A stretch of DNA of 64,000 nucleotides from Microstegium vimineum (Eukaryota > Streptophyta > Magnoliopsida > Poales > Poaceae), in NCBI GenBank assembly GCA_022036555.1, contig CM039128.1:22956171-23020170 (forward strand), read 5' to 3'. The notes beneath the pieces are model-generated. The model was given only the letters and a program-made list of their open reading frames with translations. It ran no database searches and was not told the DNA's origin. This document shows, piece after piece, positions 21,300 to 32,300 of the stretch. Within the stretch, counting starts at the first letter, position 1; every line of letters starts with the position of its first letter. Position numbers and translations under genes: made by a program.

Positions 21300-23335
21300 T
21301 AGTGATGACACAAATAAAGAAAAGACAAACCTCTAAGAATCCAAAACTCCTGAATCCTGATCCCGTGATGCACTGATGCGTGATCCGCCGGCCGCGAAGG
21401 CCGGAGGCCGCGGCACCGCGTCGTTCGTCCGCTCGGCAGCCTGCAGATCGCCGAGTCCTGCGTGCGTCCGCGTCTGGCCTGCGTGCGTCGCGTCTGGCCT
21501 CTACTGCCGACCTGTGGCTGCCGTTCGTCCGTGCGTCGCGACGTGGCTGCCGTTCGTCCGTGCGTCGCGACGTCTGCGTGGGGGCAGACGAGGAGTCGTC
21601 GAATCCGCGAGTCGAGAGTCGTGGCCGCGTGCGCGTGGGCCGTGTGGGGGCAGACGAGGATCGTTTCATCTCCGTAAATTGCGAACAGATCGTTTCATCT
21701 CCAATATTTTTTTACGGATTTTTTTTTTCTTTCTATGTTAGAGGATCTGGTTCCGATATACCCCTCTCCACCCAAGTCGGTCAAAGCGGTCAACCCAAAT
21801 CGCAAATCAGCAGCGCCTCCAGCCCTCAACCCAATCTCTGCCTAGTCTCCTGCTCTCCGCTTCCATTAATCTGCGCTTCTTCCTTACCTCAGTTGCCAGC
21901 AGCCATCGCCCTCATCTATGTCCCCCAGCCCGCCGCCGCCCCGTTGGCCTCTGTTCGTTTACCGGCTTCAATACCACTGACGGTGACAGCGACTGTCTTC
22001 CTTGGCTTCTATCTCTGCTCCACTTTCCTTAAAGATACATTGCATCTTTAATTCTTCAACCTGTTAGGTCTCTTCCCTCTATTATTTCTGTTTTATTGTT
22101 AAATTCTGATATTTTGTTTACTAATTAATTTGTAACTGTGAAGCAGTGCTTAATTGCTTATGCTTCTATACTGCATTCAGAACTGTTGGTGCATATGACT
22201 TGTTAACTGAGAATTGTTGCAACTTGTCCATGGTACCTAGTACCTACTTTATTTTAGTTTCAGTAAATTTATTTATAGCCAGTGACTATTGCATTCTAAA
22301 ATTTGCTAGCCTGTGATAGTTTTATTCCTGTTAGGCAGAGTAATCAAAAGACTGTTTATTACTTACGGAGTATAAGCACAGTGAAGAGATGGGCTAACAT
22401 TCCCCAGCTTCTATCTCTGCTCTTGTTCCTACACTGGGATACTGCTTCTCAATTTGTTTAATCTGTTCTTTTCCAATCCCTCTTCTAATTAGTAATTACT
22501 CCAATATTTCTCTTTTGCTGTTTATGTAGATATATATATTATTTGTGGCTGTGAATCTTTGCTTATTCTGTACTAGTTGATTTCTGGTTTCTTGATTTGT
22601 CCATCCTTCTGTTGGTGAACAGGATTGTAATTTGTAACCAGTAGTTACTGCAACATGTCAACCGAGTAGTACATTTTATTTGTCATTTATGTTAATATTG
22701 TTCTCGTTTAGTCATAGTTCTAGTTTGTTTTTATTTATTTCCTGTTTAGCTAGTAACAAGATTATAGTTGCTTGAGAGTGTCAATCATATCTGATCATAG
22801 TGCAGTTTTAGTTTTTTGTTCCCTCGATCGGTGAGCCAAGTCTTCGGTAAAGGCATTGGTCTAACTGAAATATGAGCCAGATAAAGTCTCCCTTTACGGC
22901 GAAAAGATATGTTATCCTTCATAACAGCATCCTTATATTGGACGGTCCAACTTAGTTGTGGCTTATTTCAATAATAAGCACCTTAGAAGCAGCATATCTC
23001 TAAAGCATGAAATAAGTACCAAGTATGTGAATATATCTACTTCTTCCTTCAAATTAAGAATATATGTCCTATCCTAATCATAAACGAAGCATAAACACCT
23101 ATCTAGTTCTGCCAAATTTTGCTACTCCTGTCAAAAAGGTCTGTCGAGTAGGAGTACAATGCTTGATTACCATAAGTGTCCATTAAATCATGCAAAATGA
23201 GAGAAGGGGACAACAAGCATCCATGCAATTTATAAATTTCAGGTATGCCTTCCTCTATTACTTCTGCTCCAAATTGAGCATTAAAATTGTCTGAAACAAA
23301 TATTAGTAGCCTCAATTACAAAGTATTATGAATTA
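21300..23335. other. GC-rich leader-like segment followed by AT-rich intergenic DNA
   Basis: From 21370 to 21670 the DNA is very GC-rich with small direct repeats (GTCCGTGCGTCGCGACGT twice at 21527-21570). From 21770 to 22060 a C-rich stretch looks like the leader of a plant gene on the plus strand, but no convincing coding exon follows. From 22060 to 23335 it is AT-rich, non-coding, and includes the 3' flank of the receptor kinase. Confidence 0.45.
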
Positions 23336-25852
23336 TCACATCGAAGATGCATTAGAGGTTTCCGTGATAGCTCCAGCGCCTTGTGTGATTGCTGCAAGAA
23401 GCCTTGGCATTGGGGGCATATCAACCTCCTGCTGACCCTCAAGAACATGGACCACCTCACCCATTGTTGGCCGATGAAGCTCATTATCCTGGATGCACCA
23501 ACATGCAACTTTGCAAACCCTCTCAACCTCTTCCAAATTGAAGTCACCATGTAGCTGTGGATCCACCAAACTCCTCACATCTCCCTCGTGAAGCTTGCTG
23601 ATAGCTCGCACAGGGAAATATTCAATATGATAGTTGTTGCTACTATATGCCTCAGGTGAATTTCTCCTACCCGATACGATTTCCAGCAGCACCAAACCGA
23701 AGCTATAAACATCAACTTTTGATGTAATAGCAACTCCACCAAGCCACTCTGGGGCAAGATACCCTGCAGTTCCTCTGAATGTAGTCAAAACTCTGCTAAA
23801 ATCCCTTCCGAGAAATGCTGCCATCCCAAAGTCTGCGATTTTAGGAACAAATGACGCATCGAGAAGTATATTTTCTGGCTTAATATCACAGTGTATGATG
23901 CATTCTCGGCAACTGTGATGCAAGTAGGACAATCCTCTAGCAACTCCTATGGCTATTTGATACCTGGTGTTCCAGTTAATGCCAGCAGCATTGCTCTGAA
24001 ATAGATGAGCATCAAGAGATCCATTTGACATGTGTTCATACACAAGTAGCCTCTTATCACCGTCGCAACAGAAACCAATCAATCTTACTAGGTTGACATG
24101 TTGGATCAATCCAAGTGAGCTCACCTCAGCCCTGAATTGCTTCTCTCCCTGACGGGCACCATCAAGCCTTTTCACTGCTATAGCTGTTGAGCCACTCAGC
24201 ACTCCCTTAAATACGCAACCGAAACCACCTGCTCCAAGCTTTTCTGAGAAATTTTTAGTAGCGTGGCTTAGATCAGTGTATCTAAAGGCTATAACTCCAC
24301 CAGCTTGGCTGTCATACAATGGTGTACCACACCATTTGGATTTTTTTCGCCACATCAATAACAGCAACATGAGCATCAGTAACCCGGTACCAATAATGCT
24401 TGCTGCAGTAACAACTCCGACACTTGATTTTCTTTTGTTTCTTGTCAAACTTGGCAGATCATTGGCGGCAAGGCGAAGATAAAGAACATCTTCAGAGTTA
24501 TTATCGATGCCGTCATTCTGATTCACACTGAACAATTCCCCATGCCATACAGAGCATCTGCTACTGTTATAGGAATAAGCAGTGCAGGAGCAGGAACTGA
24601 GACAAGCCTCCGCACAATTGCTCTGAGAGTTGACACCGTCTACGCTTTGGGAGTTATAGGGCAATGTAACATGAGGAATGGGGCGGAAAATGTCTGTTGA
24701 ACTTGTATTTTTGTCATTGGTGCAATGTAATGGAGTATTTCTGATGCAGCCTCCTGTTCGATCATCAAGCTCCCAGTCTTGGGTTGACTTCTGAGAGAAG
24801 CTCGGCATGCAGTCGCAGAAGGACGAAAGGGAAGTGCCGTTGCAAGTGGTGAAAGGCCCACAGGTAGCATACGGTGTGCAGGGATCAACCGGCTGGGCAT
24901 GTATGGCTTGCCAAGACTGCTGAGCGTGCGACCAAACATTCATCTTGATCTGGCCAGAGATGTCCAGCGAGACGAAGGTCAAAGATGAGTCATTCAGTGA
25001 GGTGTACATGTAGTACTCCTCTTGACTGTTATCTACATACGTGGGGTCTATCAAGCCTTTGGTCCGTGGATCCAGTTCTAGTATGGACTTGAGTATGGGG
25101 ATGAGCTTCAGTGTTGATGTGGATGAGGATGACCAACGCCAGTACACCACTGACGGACTGCGGCGCTTGAGGACCACCCCGCTGGCGTCGATCTCGACGG
25201 AGTATGAGCCAAGACCTGGATCAATGAGGCTCTTCCATGTGATGGCCTGACGACTGAAACCGGTGACCTTGTTCCGACCAAACTTGCCGCCCGGAAGCAC
25301 GACGTCGGTTGGGTAGTCGAAGCTCTGCCACAAGGTTACATTGGATGATGATGATGGGCTTTCTAATTCTAGGAGAGCAAGGTTCCCAGTGTCCAAGAGA
25401 ACGGCAGTGGTAGTGGTAGTGTTCAAGCTGGCTCCTGACCGATTGGCACTGGGAGAGGACCAGACTGTGGTTTCATTTTTTTCAGGACTGGCTTGGGTTA
25501 CAATGACAAGGTTGTTGCCATCGCTTGAGATTTTGAGCTGTGTTTGCTTGAGCCTGGGTTCAGTGATTGGCGCCTCTCTATTGGCGACCCAAACTGTAGT
25601 GAAAACTGGGATCTTGTTGAACCATATGCCAAGGTACCAGTTGGGGGAGGTGATGTTGACGGACTTACTGCTGACGGCTGTCGGCTGGAAGAAGCCGAGC
25701 GCGAACTTGCTGTTCCTCGAGACGAGCTTGTCGCCGAAGGCAAAATCTTGGCCTGCCGCTAGAGTATCAGTCACGGCGGCGGAAGCGGACCACGGTGGAG
25801 TGTGAACGGAAGTGAAGAAAAGAAGGGTCAGCAATATATGTAGGGGATTCAT
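23336..25852 (-). CDS. G-type lectin S-receptor-like serine/threonine-protein kinase
   Basis: An intact intronless gene of 838 codons for a plasma-membrane receptor kinase of the S-domain class (SD-2-like, At2g19130 type). Residues 1-25 form a signal peptide. About 28-190 is the B-lectin (bulb-type) domain with LGIWF, VWVANREAPI, LLDTGNLAL and LWQSFDYPTDVVLPG. About 210-377 is the S-locus glycoprotein/EGF-like part, cysteine-rich (DPCTPYATCGPFTTC). About 395-465 is the PAN domain (CAEACLSSCSCTAYSYN). Residues 477-500 form one membrane helix. The kinase is at about 534-815: glycine loop GAGGFG at 540-545, lysine K561 (AVKRL), HCDIKPEN at 654-661 (non-RD type, with cysteine before the catalytic aspartate D656), and DFG at 674-676. 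All essential kinase residues are present. Such receptors act in defence, stress or pollen recognition; the ligand is unknown. The start is the only ATG before the signal peptide. No neighbouring copy is seen. Confidence 0.95.
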   Translation of the reverse strand: MNPLHILLTLLFFTSVHTPPWSASAAVTDTLAAGQDFAFGDKLVSRNSKFALGFFQPTAVSSKSVNITSPNWYLGIWFNKIPVFTTVWVANREAPITEPRLKQTQLKISSDGNNLVIVTQASPEKNETTVWSSPSANRSGASLNTTTTTAVLLDTGNLALLELESPSSSSNVTLWQSFDYPTDVVLPGGKFGRNKVTGFSRQAITWKSLIDPGLGSYSVEIDASGVVLKRRSPSVVYWRWSSSSTSTLKLIPILKSILELDPRTKGLIDPTYVDNSQEEYYMYTSLNDSSLTFVSLDISGQIKMNVWSHAQQSWQAIHAQPVDPCTPYATCGPFTTCNGTSLSSFCDCMPSFSQKSTQDWELDDRTGGCIRNTPLHCTNDKNTSSTDIFRPIPHVTLPYNSQSVDGVNSQSNCAEACLSSCSCTAYSYNSSRCSVWHGELFSVNQNDGIDNNSEDVLYLRLAANDLPSLTRNKRKSSVGVVTAASIIGTGLLMLMLLLLMWRKKSKWCGTPLYDSQAGGVIAFRYTDLSHATKNFSEKLGAGGFGCVFKGVLSGSTAIAVKRLDGARQGEKQFRAEVSSLGLIQHVNLVRLIGFCCDGDKRLLVYEHMSNGSLDAHLFQSNAAGINWNTRYQIAIGVARGLSYLHHSCRECIIHCDIKPENILLDASFVPKIADFGMAAFLGRDFSRVLTTFRGTAGYLAPEWLGGVAITSKVDVYSFGLVLLEIVSGRRNSPEAYSSNNYHIEYFPVRAISKLHEGDVRSLVDPQLHGDFNLEEVERVCKVACWCIQDNELHRPTMGEVVHVLEGQQEVDMPPMPRLLAAITQGAGAITETSNASSM

Positions 25853-26613
25853 GGATAAACAAGATTGGAAGTATGATCAAGTGACGATGGATGGAGGCAT
25901 GCACGTCTGCTGTTGGGAGAATTGAGAAGGGAGACGAGGATATACGCACCGGCGCAGGCCTAGAGTTCCATTTCTGGACGGCAATGGAAGGAGACACGGC
26001 AACCACGCTGCGAGTTTGAGTCAAACTCGGTCCGATCCGTTGTGTGATCTGCAACTTGGCCTCCCACTTGTGTGTGTGGATACACCGCACAACGTGGTGC
26101 TCTCTCTATAAAATACTCTGCAAGGCTGTATTCCCGTAAAAACCATGTGCTCCGACTGCTGCCGCTGGCTACGAGCTCCGGCCGAAAGATGGCCACTTTC
26201 TAGAGTGCCGATAAAAGCTTCCAACAGCGTTAACAATGGTCCAGCCACCGAGAAACCAGCCATGGTCAAGTCAACGAGTTAAGACGCGTCCACGAAGATC
26301 AAGCGGTTGGTGCCACCGCCGTCCAGTCACGAGCATTATCACGGTGTGTGTCCACCGATCATATATTCTCATGTAACGAAAATTAATTATTAACCATAAT
26401 ATTTACACCACCACCTATCCTTCAATATGTTGATAATACCCTTCCTAAAAACCATATGAAAGATTCTAAGTAATACATTAATACACAAGAGAAAGAGAGA
26501 GAACAAAAACGTTCAAAAATCAGAGGAAAAATAAATACAAATATCTTAGATATATCATCACAATTATTTCAATTTTGACCCTCATTATAGATAAACTCAA
26601 AGTTGTAGTCTAA
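25853..26613. other. Upstream region of the S-domain kinase
   Basis: About 760 bases upstream of the kinase start. The first 400 are of mixed composition and should hold promoter and leader, but no minus-strand TATA box stands out. The rest is AT-rich with no feature recognised. Confidence 0.4.
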
Positions 26614-26823
26614 GGGTCTGTTTGGGACTGCTCCACGAACTCTGCTCCACAAACTTCACCGTAGAGCAGCTCCACGAACTCTATGTTTTTATGGAGCACC
26701 TCTTTAGGTGCTCTCACAACTCCACCTTTTTTCTGGAGCTGTGTGCGTGGAGCTGAAACCGTTTGGCTAAAAAACGTGGAGCAGAGCTGAAAAACGTGGA
26801 GCGGAGTAGTCCCAAACAGACCC
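26614..26823. mobile_element. Tourist-like MITE (210 bp)
   Basis: It starts GGGTCTGTTTGGGACTGCTC and ends GAGTAGTCCCAAACAGACCC, a near-perfect terminal inverted repeat. It is flanked by TAA on both sides (26611-26613 and 26824-26826), the three-base duplication of PIF/Harbinger-type MITEs. The inside contains further GGAGC/GCTCC inverted pieces. It is non-coding. Confidence 0.85.
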
Positions 26824-27605
26824 TAAGTAACAATAACTTTGGTCATAGGACCAATATATCATGACTAACACTACAGGGAAAATAGATGATAGTATGATAT
26901 AACATTATGTTGATATTGACTCAGTAAAAACTTCATATGAGAAATCTCGAAAGGAAAAAGTATACAAAGGAATAAGTACAATATGATTTTTGGAACAAGT
27001 TATCAATCAGAGAGACTTCTCTCTGATACATGTAAGCCTCTAAGTCACATATTATACCAATCCCTCCAACACATATAGTAGATTTTGTGAATTATCAGCA
27101 AGATTATCATGACTTAGTTTGCAATTGTTCATTTCTTCATAAGAATAGAAAAGTTATAGTGCACAACTATCAAATTTTACACCTAATTAACTTGTTATAT
27201 TACCTTCATAGATAATAACCATTTATTTCCATGAATTTTGGTGGTTCTATGTGTTTTGAAGGTTATGCTTGGAATATACAAGAAGAAGCATTAAAGGAGT
27301 ATATGCAAATATGGTCTTAGAGATGTCATCCAAATGGTCATCACTATAAAAAAAATCCCAAGTGCCAATTTGACTTAGCTAAGTCGAGATGAACGAAATA
27401 AAGTCCGAACAAAAAATAAACATCTTTTTGAAGAATTACGAGAATTAAGATATGACCTAAAATGAGAGAGAGACTGAACGACCCAAACTTGAGCCCAATG
27501 TCTCCCAACCATTATAAGACCCAACGGAACTTAGGTGCCTAAGGTCAACCGACTTGTCATTTGTTCTGAATGGGCCCACTTTCGTACACATGCAGGGAAA
27601 CACAG
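26824..27605. other. AT-rich intergenic DNA
   Basis: No gene, RNA or element with paired ends recognised. CACTATAAAAAAAATCCCAAGT near 27343 recalls a CACTA terminus but lacks a partner. Confidence 0.5.
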
Positions 27606-27873
27606 GGCGTGTTTAGTTGCCCGATTCGGGTGGCGCCGAATCGGCACAGTGCTCCAGCACTGTAGCACTTTTGTTTTTTATGCTAATAATTGTCCAAAAA
27701 TTGATTAATTAGACTTAAAATGTTCGTCTCGTAAAGTACAACAAAACTGCACAATTAGTTTTTGATTTCATCTACATTTAGTACTCTATATATATGTCGA
27801 TATTTCGATGTGATGGAGAATCTTCTTTTTGCATAGTGAAATTTGGGGTGAATTTAGGGAACTAAACAAGGCC
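27606..27873. mobile_element. MITE with GGC..TGTTTAGTT termini
   Basis: It begins GGCGTGTTTAGTTGCCC and ends GGGAACTAAACAAGGCC, the inverse with small differences. The inner phrases (TTGATTAATTAGACTTAAAA, TTCGTCTCGTAAAGTACAAC, GCACAATTAGTTTTTGATT) belong to a MITE family that is abundant in sorghum and maize relatives (family knowledge). The target duplication is unclear. Confidence 0.75.
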
Positions 27874-27968
27874 ACACTATGAATTGTTCCTACACGTTGA
27901 GTTGTGGTCGGTTCAATTCGAGGGACCGAATGGATGCTACATGGATTCATGAAACCCATTTAGAGATA

Positions 27969-28193
27969 CTCCCTCCATCCTAAAATATCTGTCTTTCTCA
28001 TTTCCCAAGAAAAAACTTAGATTAATTTTATATAAAAAATTATTAATAGTTATGATATATAATTGATAGATTTTTTGATCTAGTTTTTTAATAAATTTAT
28101 TTAGAGATACTAATGTTGTACGTATTTTATATAAATCTAGTCAAAGTTGTGATACGGAAACTCAAAACGACAGTTAATTTAGGACTGAGGGTG
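27969..28193. mobile_element. Stowaway-like MITE
   Basis: It begins CTCCCTCCATCCTAAAATAT and ends with the degraded inverse TTTAGGACTGAGGGTG, with TA at both flanks (27967-27968 and 28194-28195). This is the pattern of Tc1/mariner-derived Stowaway elements. It is AT-rich and non-coding. Confidence 0.75.
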
Positions 28194-29344
28194 TAGGTAA
28201 ATGACTTTGTACCCACCAACTAAGAGGGAACATCTTAGATCCTTATTTGTTCAATAAGTTTAGAGCTATGAAGAAATGCTAAAACACATGCGAACCAATT
28301 CTGCCGTTGTTGTTTAACCAATTTGGGTTGTATTATGCGTATGTGAAAACGTTGATTTTTTTTTTAGTCTACAGTTCACATTGTCTGCATATTATTGTTC
28401 TTTTTTAACATTCTTTATTTGTTTATTAGTCTCGGAGACGTCAAGATGGCAAGATAAAGTTTCCGAAGGGAGGTAACACAGACCAATAGTTCCATTTGCC
28501 GGATCAGAAGGACAAGACAGCAATCATTATGAGCCTTGGCCCTTTGGGCCATGTCAGAATGTAGTATTTTTCTTCACTAATAAATCAGCATAATTTCAGC
28601 GAAACAAGCAAGGCTGAAATTGTGCCTCTACCTCATGTCATGTCCTCTGTTCCGTTCCGAACACAGTAACACACGATCAAACATAGGAATTCACAAATGT
28701 TACTGTATGGTTCTATTCTAGGACAGGAAGACATGATGCATGCTAGCCAGAATGTCAGATAAGCAACGGCAGGTGCAACCTACCAAGAAGCGAAATCTTG
28801 CATTCTTGCCCGAGGTTTGGTTCAGGGTCACGCGTCGAACGCCACCGGCAAAAGCATGGAAAGGAACGCCATTCCTCATCCCGTGAGCTGTCGCATGTGC
28901 CGTGCTTCCAAAGAACCGCAACTCAGCACGCCACAACTTTGCCGTCCGCCGCGCGGCAACTCGCCGAACAACACAACAAACTGGTTCCAGCGAATCACAG
29001 GAACTTACACTTGCAGTAAAAGCGTTACAGATTTACACCCACTGTCACATGAATGAAGTAGCCGGACAGAAATCTGTTAGATGACACATCGAGAAAGGTG
29101 AACTGAGAAACAGTAGTATATCAACATCCAATTAGCTGTCTTTGAATTTGCACAGCAAACATTGGTCAAGGGAACAATTTTCATGAAAGAATAAACGATT
29201 GCAGCTACATAAACTATATACTCGGTCAAACTCAGGTACATCACGCGCAAGTCAGCAACTATATAATTCGGCCAGAATTTACAAATGCAATAATGAAACC
29301 ATCAATAGGCAAAAAAAAGAAGAAAAAGAGAAAGGGAATTTCTC
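28194..29344. other. Intergenic DNA and 3' flank of the PERK-type kinase
   Basis: No coding sequence recognised on either strand; the overlapping short frames at 28720-29080 have no homology I recognise. The last 250 bases before 29345 should hold the 3' untranslated part of the kinase gene. Confidence 0.5.
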
Positions 29345-32300
29345 TCACGAGGCTCCGCTGTATCCTGAGCTGTAGCCGCTGTAGCCACCTTTCTTCATTG
29401 CGCCCGACTCCATCTCCTGCGTCTGGTGGCCCTCGCTGCTTGACGCAGACGGTATCTGGCCATATTCGCTGGTTGGCGCGCTGTATTGGCTGCTGGTGTA
29501 GTTGTTAAATGCCATCTTCCTGAACTTCTTCATGTCCTCGTTGTACTGGCCAGAATCGTAATCGGAGCTGCTGTATGACCCAAAGAAGCGGCTATGACCA
29601 GGCCGAACACCTTCATTAAGATCCTCCAAAGATACGTCACCTTCCAAAGCCCGAACCACCTGAACAGTCAGGTGAGAAACTATTAAACTACCAAATAAAT
29701 ACATGAAAATATGAGCACACTGTGCAATCAGTTTTATGGATCCCAATGTTGGCATGTTTTCAGCATTGAAACTAAAGTGACCAAAGTTCCAACTCAGAAT
29801 TCAGAAGGTCAGCATTCATCAGCTCAGTACTTATGGTATAAAAATCATGTGATGTATACAACAGATTCAGAAAAAATACCACTTAATAGTGCCCTAAGGG
29901 ACATTACTGCATTTTAGGGGCTGCAAAAGCTGCTTATAAATTACCTGACTCATTCGTGGCCGACGACGTGCAGAATGGCGTACACAAGCAGCCGCACAGG
30001 CTATCATTCTTGCTATCTCATTAGGATTGAAGTCCTTTCCCAGTCGAGTATCCACCAAAGCATCATATTCACCATCCTCAAGTGCTCGCATCAGTAATGG
30101 CCTTGCCTGCAGATGATACAGTGATGTTACTTACAGGAAGGTTACAACAGTCTGAAAAAATGACAAAGCATAAGACTTTCCAGGTTAAGCACATTCATGT
30201 GGGCAGGTAGAGACAGATACTTTCTCAAGGTTACATTTATTAACAAGAATACAACCTAGTGGCCAGAAATGTGCTTATTAATTAAAAAGAGGTAGAAAAA
30301 GATAACTACTCCCTCCATATTGTAAAAGAAGTCATTTTGGACAAGGTTTTGGTCAAACATTGGAATATAAATCATTAAAGTTGTTGAGTTTGAAAATGTG
30401 AAAACCATACGAATAGATTTGTCTTGAAATATACTTTCATAAAAGTATACATATATCATTTTTAAATAAACATTTTTATAGAAATCAAAGTCATGCTTTG
30501 AAGACCGTGTCGTTGTCCAAAACGACTTCTTTTACAATATGAAGGGAGTACAATTTTGTAATTAGTATTAGTACTATAAAGCATGCAAATGGAAGTACAT
30601 ATGTGCTTATAGCAAGTAGTACCTAAATTTCATATTGATAAATCGTTGACAATCATCAATGCTAAAGATGAGAAGTTAGGAAGCATTATGTAAACATCAA
30701 AGCAAGAAAAGGTGTTCAAAATAATTACCCAGTCAACCAAGCTATCATCGATATATGTTTGGGTTGTGTCAACTGGTCGCCGCCCAGTAATAAGCTCAAG
30801 AAGCATGACTCCGAATGAAAATACATCGGATTTTTCTGTGAGTTTGCCAGAAGATGCATACTCAGGTGCCAAATACCTAAAGCCAGGAAGATGTGTATTA
30901 GCGAGCCATAATTATTACTAGCATAGCAAGTTGAAAGTTGGAATAACTCTCCTAATGGTTGAGATTATGATGCAAATGCTATGGTTATAAAAATCTATAG
31001 GGTATTGTAGCATTAAAAAAACACGCGTACTTTGGTCAAGTCTGAATTGCATCAGTATTAGGTAATGTCATCGATGTGCTTAAAATTTCAGCCAAATATG
31101 CATGCAGCATGTCTATAATATCTAACACCGTACTTGAACTACAAAGTAGCAGTTATACATACCCGAAGGTGCCCATTACTCTTGTAGAAACATGGGTGTT
31201 GTTATCACTAGTGAACTTTGCAAGTCCAAAGTCAGCAACCTGTAGAGAGATGCTTGTTAGTTAAAATGAAGTTCAAAAAATTAATGACTGGTCTCAACGT
31301 TTAAGCAAGAAGGCTGTATAATTTCTAATTGGATGTGATTATAGACAATTCCACTAATGTGACCAAATTCCAAGCAAGCAAAACATGATGGCTACCAAAA
31401 TAGATTAGATGTTATATCAAAGCAAGAAAATATACTCCTGTTATATCTGGTCTCTAGAATAGGAAAAGAAAACTCAGAGCATACCTTAGCTTCAAATTTG
31501 AAGTCAAGAAGAATGTTAGTTGCCTTTATGTCACGATGGATGATCTTCGGATGGCCTGCTCATAAGAAAGACATTATATAAGGTCCTATATTTCAATATT
31601 TACTAGGAGACACAATTGTAATAAAATATAGATAGTCGTCATGTATGTAAACTCACAGTCTTCATGAAGATAAGCTAAGCCCTTGGCAGCACCCAGAGCG
31701 ATCTTTAATCTAGTTGGCCACTCCAATGCTGGCCGATCTTTAGCTGCAGAAGGTGTAAATGTCATAACAATGTGCCAGAGAACATGAAACAAATGGAATT
31801 AGCAATCTACTGGCACCATGCATGCCTCAATCAAATTTTAGGACAAGCGATAAATCCATTGGTCACCCTATAGTAGGAGGGGGGTTTTTTTTGTGCAAGC
31901 AAGGCACTTGGTTGTGGATTGCCAGCTCCAACATGAAAAGAGCAAAGAAAATTTTGCCATTTCTTTTTTTGGACGAAAGGTTAGCAAGTGGCAGAGGACT
32001 TAACTCTGAGGAATGGCTAACAAGCAATTTCTTTTCATGCTGAAGAGAAGGTAGGGGATGCTACAGAATTTCCTCCAACTGAACAATCCTACTGATTAGG
32101 CTGCCAAATTACTTATTTGTACTCGTATGGAAATTTGCTATTGCAATCTTGAATAGCACACATGAATATCATATTACTTGAATGGGAAAAATGAAAGAAT
32201 CAGAAAGTTCAGTTGAACAGCTAAGCTATTCAGGTTCTAGTGGATAGTGAAGAGCTATTGCCTACAGGTAACGCATTCCAGATGGCTAATCAAACATGGT

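Noticed and set aside
26100..26125. TATAAAATA as the promoter of the S-domain kinase
   Set aside because: It reads as a TATA box on the plus strand only, while the kinase is on the minus strand.
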